Position numbers and translations under genes: made by a program. From the NCBI GenBank assembly GCA_001873585.1, contig MNZL01000047.1, positions 1-5,296 on the forward strand: DNA of 5,296 nt, written 5' to 3'. The notes under the pieces were generated by a model. The model worked only from the letters and a program-made list of their open reading frames with translations, did no database searches and had not been told where the DNA came from. The stretch is from Rhodobacterales bacterium CG2_30_65_12 (lineage in GTDB: Bacteria > Pseudomonadota > Alphaproteobacteria > Rhodobacterales > Rhodobacteraceae). Of this stretch, positions 1 through 4,455 are shown piece by piece (within the stretch, counting starts at the first letter, position 1; the number at the start of each line of letters is the position of its first letter).

Positions 1-534
1 CAGGAGCTTGCCGTCGCGTTCAACAAATATCTGGTGCGGACCGTTGACGAGAATATCGTTCACGGTGTCATCTTTCAGCAGCGGCTCAAGCGGCCCGAGG
101 CCCTTGACCTCGTCAAACAGCTCCCGGTTCAGGGTGGCGCGCTCATCGCGGTTGAGCACCACGTTCATCTCGTTGAGCGCTTCCGAGGCGATATCGTTGA
201 TCTCGGCGCGCAGATCTTTCTCCGTCGCGGTTTCGAGCGCGGACAGATTGAGGTTGTCGAGCAGCCGGGTGTGCAGTTCGACCTTGAGCGCACCGAGCCG
301 CTGACGGCGCTTGCGCTCCTTGTCGGTGGGTTCAACCCGGGCTGGCGTCTTTGGATGCGGCGGCGGTGTGAGGCTGATCTTCGGCTTCGGTGCAGCCACC
401 GCTGGCCGCGCGGCTGGCGTGTGCGCTGCTGGTGCGGGCGCGGCGGCGGGCTTCGGCGTGCCCTCGACGGCATGCAACCTCGGTGTGAAGGCGCTCGGTT
501 TGCCAGAGGCCGACTTCTTGTAACGCGAAAACAT
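1..534 (-). CDS. cpaF: CpaF/TadA-family Tad pilus motor ATPase, N-terminal part (3' end outside window)
   Basis: The frame is open from an ATG at 534 to the window edge, giving 178 residues of a family whose members usually have about 450-500. CpaF/TadA is the hexameric secretion ATPase that powers Flp pilus assembly at the inner membrane. Residues 1-18 are basic and polar (MFSRYKKSASGK). Residues 26-68 form a Pro/Ala-rich low-complexity linker. From residue 71 comes a charged helical segment (KERKRRQRLGALKVELHTRL). Residues 137-178 match the start of the conserved N-terminal domain of these ATPases (GLGPLEPLL, then NDILVNGP and IFVERDGKLL). The Walker A, Asp-box and Walker B motifs lie beyond position 1 and cannot be checked. 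The start is supported by a full AGGAGG 9 nt upstream, and only 13 nt separate it from the cpaE stop. Family identity is clear; the symbol rests on motif recall and on the position after cpaE. Confidence 0.93.
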   Translation of the reverse strand, partial: MFSRYKKSASGKPSAFTPRLHAVEGTPKPAAAPAPAAHTPAARPAVAAPKPKISLTPPPHPKTPARVEPTDKERKRRQRLGALKVELHTRLLDNLNLSALETATEKDLRAEINDIASEALNEMNVVLNRDERATLNRELFDEVKGLGPLEPLLKDDTVNDILVNGPHQIFVERDGKLL

Positions 535-543
535 CCGGACCCG

Positions 544-549
544 CCTCCT
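544..549 (-). promoter_or_regulatory. Shine-Dalgarno of cpaF overlapping the cpaE stop codon
   Basis: The minus strand reads TAGGAGGCGGGTCCGGATG. A perfect AGGAGG lies 9 nt before the cpaF ATG and shares bases with the TAG stop of cpaE (548-550). A ribosome ending cpaE therefore sits on the cpaF ribosome binding site, which suggests coupled translation. The site also fixes the cpaF start at 534. Confidence 0.85.
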
Positions 550-1801
550 ATTTCGCCGCCGCGTCGGCGGCGGTGTTGACCTCGTGAACCGACTTGGCGA
601 GCTTGAGAATTTCCTTGCGCAGCGGGTTCTTCGCCACGGTTTCGGCCAGCGGCAGGCCGTGGTCGCAGGCCTGGATGATCGGCTTGCCGCCGTCGGAAAG
701 CTGCACTTCGATCGAAATGTCGAGGCTGTCGGCGAGGCGTTTGACGCGGCCTTTTCCGCTCAGGTCAGTAAACTTCGGCGCCCGGTTGAGCACGTAGCGG
801 AGTTTTTCGTGCGGCAGGTCTTCGGCCTTGAGCGCACGGATCATCCGCAGCGCGTTCTGCGCTGAGCGCATGTCGAGCTCGATCGGCGCGAAGTAGACGT
901 GCGCGGCGCTCAGCACGGTTTCGGTCCACATCACCACAGTGGTGGGCATGTCGATCACCACATAATCGAAGTTCGCCCGCGCGGCCTTCACAATACGCTG
1001 GATATCGTCGGACGAAATGAGATCGAGCGGCAGCATTTCGGCAGGGGCGGTGAGCACCTGGAGCTTTTCGTTGAAGCTGACGAGCGCGGCCATGAAGCTT
1101 TCCTCGTCCATCGATTCGGTGTCGGACAGGAGCTCGTAGACGGTTTCGCGGCGCGGCAGGTCGAGGTAGGTCGAGACCGAGCCCATCTGCAGATCGAGAT
1201 CGAGCAGGCAGACGCGCGGATTGTCTTTCTTGTCGATATTGGCGAGCTCCCAGGCGAGGTTGACCGCGAGCGTCGTCGCGCCAACGCCGCCGGCGAGGCC
1301 GTGCACGGCGATTATCACGCCCTCGTGGCCGCCGGTTGGCCCGCTGGTGGTGGCGATGGGTGCGGGTGGGGCCACGGGCTCTGGTTCGGGCTCGGGCATA
1401 CGCAGCCGTTCGATCGCGTCGTGCAGCGCACCCTCGGGCAGCGGGTAGGGCACGAATTCCTCCGCCCCCATTTTCAGGAGTTGGTGCAGCGCGATCGGGC
1501 TTACCTCTTCGGCGATGATGATCGCCTTGACCCCGCGCGCGGCGGCTTCGCGGATCAGCTCGGTGATCTGCGCCAGGTTGGCCTCGTCGCGGTCGTCCAT
1601 CGCCAGGGCGATGAATTCCAGCGCCTCGGCTTCGGGTTGGCCGAGGAAGGTGAGGGCGTCTTCGATCGACAGATCTCCCCAGCCTTCGCCAAGCTCGGTT
1701 TCCATGTCTTCGATCAGAAGATCGAACTCCTGCACATCCCGCGAGACCGTCACAGCGACGATCGGGGCCGGATCTGACTGCAGCGCGGCGTTGCCACTCA
1801 T
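548..1801 (-). CDS. cpaE: CpaE/TadZ-family pilus assembly ATPase-like localisation protein
   Basis: A 417-residue protein with the two-part CpaE/TadZ architecture. Residues about 14-134 form a response-regulator-like domain; its last strand reads EEFVPYPLPEG, so the KP pair of true receivers is YP and phosphorylation looks unlikely. A Pro/Glu-rich linker (135-156) follows. Residues about 160-410 form a ParA/MinD-type domain with a deviant P-loop (AGGVGATT, 170-177), a Walker A'-like LLDLDLQMG (199-207) and a Walker B strand YVVIDMP (280-286). Both P-loop lysines of the KGGVGKTT pattern are alanine (A170, A175). Related TadZ/CpaE proteins go to the cell pole and mark where the Tad machine is built; that role is inferred from the family. 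The ATG at 1801 has AAGGA 9 nt upstream (1811-1815). The next gene, cpaF, starts 13 nt after the stop. A 268-bp gap separates it from the lipoprotein gene upstream, so it may have its own promoter. Confidence 0.94.
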   Translation of the reverse strand: MSGNAALQSDPAPIVAVTVSRDVQEFDLLIEDMETELGEGWGDLSIEDALTFLGQPEAEALEFIALAMDDRDEANLAQITELIREAAARGVKAIIIAEEVSPIALHQLLKMGAEEFVPYPLPEGALHDAIERLRMPEPEPEPVAPPAPIATTSGPTGGHEGVIIAVHGLAGGVGATTLAVNLAWELANIDKKDNPRVCLLDLDLQMGSVSTYLDLPRRETVYELLSDTESMDEESFMAALVSFNEKLQVLTAPAEMLPLDLISSDDIQRIVKAARANFDYVVIDMPTTVVMWTETVLSAAHVYFAPIELDMRSAQNALRMIRALKAEDLPHEKLRYVLNRAPKFTDLSGKGRVKRLADSLDISIEVQLSDGGKPIIQACDHGLPLAETVAKNPLRKEILKLAKSVHEVNTAADAAAK

Positions 1802-1810
1802 CTTGCCTCA

Positions 1811-1815
1811 TCCTT
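1811..1815 (-). promoter_or_regulatory. Shine-Dalgarno of cpaE
   Basis: AAGGA on the minus strand lies 9 nt upstream of the cpaE ATG at 1801. An out-of-frame ATG at 1811 directly abuts this site and opens a long shadow frame, so the motif decides the start. The protein from 1801 shows the family domains; the frame from 1811 shows none. Confidence 0.6.
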
Positions 1816-1939
1816 CACTTCGGGGGCGATCCGGGCCACCTGTTTTTTGTGTGTGCCCGGCGAAGACCCCCACGCGACTCGAGGCCGCGGGTATGCTCGT
1901 TACTGTGTGAAAATCGCAGCCAATCTCGGCGAGAATGGG

Positions 1940-1960
1940 GCACAAAGCGCGTAAATGTGC
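1940..1960. repeat. Inverted repeat GCACA-N11-TGTGC, possible operator
   Basis: On the plus strand GCACA (1940-1944) and TGTGC (1956-1960) are perfect inverted arms separated by 11 nt, giving a two-turn centre spacing compatible with a dimeric DNA-binding protein. It sits about 140 bp upstream of the cpaE start. The arms are only 5 bp, so chance is a real alternative, and no regulator can be named. Confidence 0.25.
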
Positions 1961-2019
1961 GGTCATTTGCGACGATCCGGTCGCCACGGGGTCGGCTGTT
2001 TCCCAACCGCCAACATGTG

Positions 2020-2046
2020 CGCGGCCGGCGTGAACGGCCGGCCGCG
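2020..2046 (-). terminator. GC-rich stem-loop downstream of the OmpA lipoprotein gene (no U-tract)
   Basis: CGCGGCCGG (2020-2028) and CCGGCCGCG (2038-2046) form a perfect 9-bp all-GC stem with a 9-nt loop. It begins 24 nt after the lipoprotein stop codon. On the minus strand the stem is followed by CACATGTTGG, not a T-run, so it is not a standard intrinsic terminator. It could cause partial termination, protect the 3' end of the cpaC-lipoprotein mRNA, or be an attenuator before cpaE. Confidence 0.45.
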
Positions 2047-2070
2047 TCGGTTCAGGCGAATATGGCGTGA

Positions 2071-2733
2071 TCAGCCGCCGGTGGCGGCATCGAGCAGCGC
2101 GCCGGTCTGCGTCGGCGGCATCTCAGTGGCCGAGGCCACATATTCGCGCCGAATGATCATGGCGTATTTGCCATCGAGCACCAGCGGCGCGTCTGCGACG
2201 AAGCCGGAAACCTCGGTTACCGTGCGCCGGTTGCGCCGCTCGCGGTCTTCGGTCGCCACCTCTGGCCGGGTTTCGCCGTAAGACACAACGGCTTGAAGCC
2301 GCGACCGGCTTACGCCCTGGCTGGTGAGGAAGGCCACCACTGCTTGCGCCCGGCGCAGGCCGAGGCGCTGGTTGTAGGCCGGCGAGCCGACAAGGTCGGT
2401 GTGGCCGTAGACGCGAAAGCGCGCTTCGGGGAACTGGCGGATGAAATGCGCCTGCCGGGCCAGCACCGCGCGCGCAGAGGCGTCGAGCCGGGCCGAGTTG
2501 AAGGCGAAGGTTACCGTGTCGGGCACTTCCTTGTGGAAGCGCAAGGCGAGGTCCATCACATAGACCTTGGCGCCGGTTTGGTAGTCGATGTTGTTCTGCA
2601 CCGAGCTGCCCCAGGCTTCCGACGGCGCCGCATGGCCAGCCTCGCCGTAGCGGCTGAGGGTTTGTTCGCAGCCGGTGAGCAGGGCGAAGATGGCGGTTGT
2701 GGCAAGGAGTGTGCTGGTCCGGGTCATCGCCAT
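2071..2733 (-). CDS. OmpA-domain outer-membrane lipoprotein at the cpaD/rcpB position of the Tad locus
   Basis: A 220-residue protein that probably anchors the pilus secretin region to peptidoglycan. Its N-terminus is a lipoprotein signal (MAMTRTSTLLATTAIFALLTGC) with lipobox LTGC, so Cys22 would be lipidated; Glu at +2 favours the outer membrane. An OmpA C-terminal domain spans roughly residues 70-175: VTFAFNSARLD, then YGHTDLVGS with the Asp expected to bind diaminopimelate, then a helix around LGLRRAQAVVAFL, then ERRNRRTV with the matching Arg. A 45-residue tail without a recognised domain follows. The start is taken as ATG 2733 because GGAG lies 8 nt upstream; a TTG at 2739 and an ATG at 2727 are less well placed. 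The gene begins 2 nt after the cpaC stop, which suggests coupled translation. In other alphaproteobacteria this slot often holds cpaD; an OmpA protein here is, as I recall, common in Rhodobacterales Tad loci. No symbol is assigned. Confidence 0.9.
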   Translation of the reverse strand: MAMTRTSTLLATTAIFALLTGCEQTLSRYGEAGHAAPSEAWGSSVQNNIDYQTGAKVYVMDLALRFHKEVPDTVTFAFNSARLDASARAVLARQAHFIRQFPEARFRVYGHTDLVGSPAYNQRLGLRRAQAVVAFLTSQGVSRSRLQAVVSYGETRPEVATEDRERRNRRTVTEVSGFVADAPLVLDGKYAMIIRREYVASATEMPPTQTGALLDAATGG

Positions 2734-2735
2734 GA

Positions 2736-4175
2736 TCAATTCTCCATCACGTAGCCGTAGGACCCGCCGAAATCCTGCTGCGCCACCTCGCCGGCAGCGC
2801 CGGTGGTGGGCAGGTTCGGCGCGGCGGTGCGCCCGTTCAGAAACAGATCGGCCTCAGACGGCGGCCTGATCCGGTCGGTGGGCAAGGTCAGCGCCTCGCC
2901 GCGCGTGGGGGTGACGAGATGCGGGGTGATGATGATCACCAGCTCCGATTGCGCCCGCTCGTAATCGGCCGAGCGGAACAGCGCGCCGAGGATCGGGATA
3001 TCGCCGATCCAGGGCACCTGGCCGGAGAGATCGCGGAAATCGTCCTGCAACAGCCCGGCGATGGCAAAGCTCTGGCCGTCGCGCATTTCCACCGTGGTCT
3101 GGGTTTCGCGCCGCTTGAAGGCGTTCACGGTGATCGTGCCGTCGCCAAACACGGCGGCATTGTCGAGCGCCGAGACCGCCGCCGAGATCTGCAGGTTGAT
3201 GATATCGCCATCGACCACCCGCGGGGTGAACTGCAACTCGACGCCGAACGGCTTGTAGTCGATCGAGATGCCGCCATTCTCGTCCTTGATGGGGATCGGA
3301 TATTCGCCGCCGGCGAGGAAGCTGGCTTGCTGACCGGAGAGGGCGGTCAGGTTCGGTTCGGCCAGTGTGCGCACCATTCCCTTGTTTTCAAGCGCTTCGA
3401 GCATCACCTGGAATTGCAGCGCCGAGGTGCCCAGGCCAAAGCCGAAGGTGCCGACACTTTCGTTTGACGAGGCCACCGCGCTCGGATTGCCGACCGCCGG
3501 GCCGCTGAACGTGGGGCCTGTGCCGAGGTTGCCGGTGCCAAAGCTCACGCCGGCGCCGATCCCGGTGCCGGTGAGCGATCCGCCAACCCCGAACGAGGTT
3601 GACAAGCTCTTGGTCACCGAGCGCTGCATCTCGGCAAAGCGCACCTTGAGCATCACCTGCTGGGTGCCGCCCACGCTCATCAGGTTTGAAACCCGGTCGG
3701 GCGCGTAGCGGACGGCGAGCGAGAGCGCGCTATCGAGCGCTGCGGTGGAACTTACCGTGCCGGAGAGCACAATGCCGTCGTTGGCGGTGCGCACCTCGAT
3801 CGGCTCGCCGGGCAGGATCTGGCGCAATCGTTCCTTGAACTCGGCAATGTCGGGCGTCACCTGCACTTCGACGTTGGTGATCAGCTTGCCATCAGCGCCG
3901 AGCAAGGTGAGCGTGGTGCGCCCCGGGGCCTTGCCGAGAACATAGATCGTGCGGTCCGACAGGGTGGAGATATCGGCGATGCCGGGGTTGGCGATCGAGA
4001 GTTCGGCGAAGGGCTCATCGCTTTCGACCACAACGGCCCGGTTCATCGGCACGTTCAGCGCGCTCGAAACCGCGCCGTTCATCACCTTCAGGGTTTCGGC
4101 CGTGGCTGGCGATGAAACCGCCAGCGCAAGCCCAAACCCGAGAAAGGCTGCCTTCAAATAGGTATCCAGTTTCAT
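2736..4175 (-). CDS. cpaC: CpaC/RcpA-family outer-membrane secretin of the Tad pilus
   Basis: A 479-residue secretin that forms the outer-membrane channel for the Flp pilus. A Sec signal peptide covers residues 1-27, with likely cleavage after ATA or ATAE (22-28). Residues about 28-107 match the N-terminal pilus secretin domain (VVVESDEPFAELSIANPGIADI, Y78-G81 IYVLG). Residues about 108-167 look like a BON domain (IVLSGTVSSTAALDSAL). Residues 168-430 form the secretin core: LKVRFAEMQRS, a Gly/Ser/Thr-rich stretch (195-250), MVRTLAEPNLTALSG, and the hallmark VPWIGDIPILGALFRS (387-402), then ELVIIITPHLV. The tail (431-479) is Pro-rich. The ATG at 4175 was chosen because it directly precedes the signal peptide and has AGGA 5 nt and GGAGAGG 10 nt upstream. 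The frame stays open to 4445, but that extension would bury the signal peptide at residue 91. The mature protein has no cysteine. The stop is 2 nt before the lipoprotein start. Confidence 0.96.
   Translation of the reverse strand: MKLDTYLKAAFLGFGLALAVSSPATAETLKVMNGAVSSALNVPMNRAVVVESDEPFAELSIANPGIADISTLSDRTIYVLGKAPGRTTLTLLGADGKLITNVEVQVTPDIAEFKERLRQILPGEPIEVRTANDGIVLSGTVSSTAALDSALSLAVRYAPDRVSNLMSVGGTQQVMLKVRFAEMQRSVTKSLSTSFGVGGSLTGTGIGAGVSFGTGNLGTGPTFSGPAVGNPSAVASSNESVGTFGFGLGTSALQFQVMLEALENKGMVRTLAEPNLTALSGQQASFLAGGEYPIPIKDENGGISIDYKPFGVELQFTPRVVDGDIINLQISAAVSALDNAAVFGDGTITVNAFKRRETQTTVEMRDGQSFAIAGLLQDDFRDLSGQVPWIGDIPILGALFRSADYERAQSELVIIITPHLVTPTRGEALTLPTDRIRPPSEADLFLNGRTAAPNLPTTGAAGEVAQQDFGGSYGYVMEN
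2742..2745 (-). promoter_or_regulatory. Shine-Dalgarno of the OmpA lipoprotein gene inside the cpaC 3' end
   Basis: GGAG on the minus strand, within the last cpaC codons (ATG GAG AAT TGA), lies 8 nt before the ATG at 2733. It supports 2733 over the in-frame TTG 2739 and ATG 2727, and it implies that translation of cpaC and the lipoprotein gene is linked. Confidence 0.6.
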
Positions 4176-4180
4176 TGTGA

Positions 4181-4192
4181 TCCTGCCTCTCC
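4181..4192 (-). promoter_or_regulatory. Shine-Dalgarno region of cpaC
   Basis: The minus strand reads GGAGAGGCAGGATCACAATG. AGGA is 5 nt and GGAGAGG 10 nt from the ATG at 4175. This, with the signal peptide directly after the ATG, fixes the start and rejects the longer open frame upstream. Confidence 0.65.
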
Positions 4193-4193
4193 G

Positions 4194-4203
4194 ATCACGT
4201 GAT
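4194..4203. repeat. 10-bp perfect palindrome ATCACGTGAT in the cpaC leader
   Basis: ATCACGTGAT is its own reverse complement and lies 19-28 nt upstream of the cpaC ATG. It could be a protein-binding site, but it is downstream of the candidate promoter and short. As RNA it has no room for a loop. No regulator can be named from the sequence. Confidence 0.3.
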
Positions 4204-4214
4204 GGTCTGGCCCG

Positions 4215-4229
4215 CCCGGTTTGCCCGGG
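4215..4229 (-). other. Small GC hairpin in the cpaC leader
   Basis: CCCGG (4215-4219) and CCGGG (4225-4229) form a 5-bp stem with a 5-nt loop, about 40 nt upstream of the cpaC start. It is not followed by a T-run on the minus strand. It may simply reflect GC-rich DNA, or shape the cpaC leader. Confidence 0.25.
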
Positions 4230-4290
4230 GCCCAGGCCGATCTGCTCGTATTTCGCCGCCCGTTTGCCGGGATTTGGCGTTGTTGTTCGG

Positions 4291-4310
4291 GAGAATGCGT
4301 CAGAATTCTC
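4291..4310. repeat. Inverted repeat GAGAAT-N8-ATTCTC over the candidate cpaC promoter
   Basis: GAGAAT (4291-4296) and ATTCTC (4305-4310) are perfect inverted arms with an 8-nt spacer. They cover the -10 hexamer and most of the spacer of the candidate promoter, where a dimeric repressor would typically act. The right arm is itself part of the shorter palindrome AGAATTCT (4302-4309). The operator role is inference. Confidence 0.35.
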
Positions 4311-4320
4311 TTTTTTGCAA
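4292..4320 (-). promoter_or_regulatory. Candidate sigma70-type promoter for cpaC and the OmpA lipoprotein gene
   Basis: On the minus strand TTGCAA (4315-4320) and CATTCT (4292-4297) are 17 nt apart. Matches to TTGACA and TATAAT are 4 and 3 of 6, weak but usual for alphaproteobacteria. The spacer begins with an A-run (AAAAGAG) that contrasts with the GC-rich surroundings. It lies downstream of the cpaB terminator and would give a leader of roughly 110 nt before cpaC. Confidence 0.4.
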
Positions 4321-4368
4321 GAATCAAGCACTTGGCTCGGGATGTTTCTGCGTCTCGGCGGCAACACT

Positions 4369-4387
4369 CCCTCCGCCGGGCGGGGGG
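4369..4387 (-). other. Second GC hairpin behind the cpaB terminator
   Basis: CCCTCCGC (4369-4376) and GCGGGGGG (4380-4387) pair across a 3-nt loop. As minus-strand RNA the stem has one C-A mismatch. It is followed by AGTGTTGCC, without a U-tract. It could act as a backup stop or as mRNA end structure. Confidence 0.35.
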
Positions 4388-4393
4388 ATTGGC

Positions 4394-4425
4394 AAAATTC
4401 GGGGGGCGCGTGTGCCGCACCCCCC
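4394..4425 (-). terminator. Intrinsic (Rho-independent) terminator of cpaB
   Basis: GGGGGGCGCG (4401-4410) and CGCACCCCCC (4416-4425) form a 10-bp stem with a single G-U wobble in the minus-strand RNA and a 5-nt loop. On the minus strand it is followed by GAATTTTGCC, a short T-tract. It begins 30 nt after the cpaB stop. The plus strand has no T-run after the stem, so it is directed at cpaB transcripts. The U-tract is short, so read-through is possible. Confidence 0.75.
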
Positions 4426-4455
4426 ACCTGCATCTTTCCCACCATGCGCAGTGTC

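Larger units (their letters stand above)
1802..2070. other. Intergenic region between the OmpA lipoprotein gene and cpaE
   Basis: This is 269 bp without a convincing gene. Near the lipoprotein end it holds a GC-only stem-loop (2020-2046). In the middle there is a short inverted repeat (1940-1960). The cpaE Shine-Dalgarno lies at 1811-1815. The only minus-strand frame (2006 to 1815) would need a TTG start and has no recognisable domain. I scanned for -35/-10 pairs on the minus strand and found none close enough to consensus to call. The length is unusual next to the 2-nt and 13-nt gaps elsewhere in this cluster, which suggests a control point before cpaE. Confidence 0.6.
4176..4455. other. Regulatory gap between cpaB and cpaC
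   Basis: This is 280 bp without a supported gene. In the direction of transcription it holds a strong intrinsic terminator for cpaB (4394-4425), a second GC hairpin (4369-4387), a candidate promoter (4292-4320) overlapped by an inverted repeat (4291-4310), then a leader with a small hairpin (4215-4229), a 10-bp palindrome (4194-4203) and the cpaC ribosome binding site (4181-4192). In many Tad loci cpaB and cpaC are closely packed, so a full terminator-promoter module here is notable. Confidence 0.7.

Noticed and set aside
899..1777. Plus-strand frame of 292 residues antisense to cpaE
   Set aside because: It mirrors the codon pattern of cpaE in high-GC DNA. Its translation is His/Gly/Arg-rich without domains, and the minus-strand protein is a clear family member.
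765..1811. Minus-strand frame of 348 residues in another frame of cpaE
   Set aside because: It is extremely Arg-rich and without domains, a typical frame shadow of a GC-rich gene.
1855..1920. Promoter for cpaE in the gap (such as TTGGCT with a downstream GCATAC)
   Set aside because: The spacing is 21 nt and the hexamers are poor matches. Other pairs in the gap are no better, so no promoter is called.
1815..2006. 63-residue minus-strand frame between the lipoprotein gene and cpaE
   Set aside because: It would start with TTG, has no clear Shine-Dalgarno, is rich in Arg and Ser as random GC-rich frames are, and shows no domain or signal.
2734..2739. TTG at 2739 as start of the OmpA lipoprotein
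   Set aside because: It overlaps the cpaC stop and lies only about 2 nt from the GGAG motif. The ATG at 2733 has proper spacing.
4176..4445. In-frame extension of cpaC to 4445 (569 residues)
   Set aside because: It would place the clear signal peptide at residue 91 and run through the terminator and promoter region. The ATG at 4175 has a good ribosome binding site.
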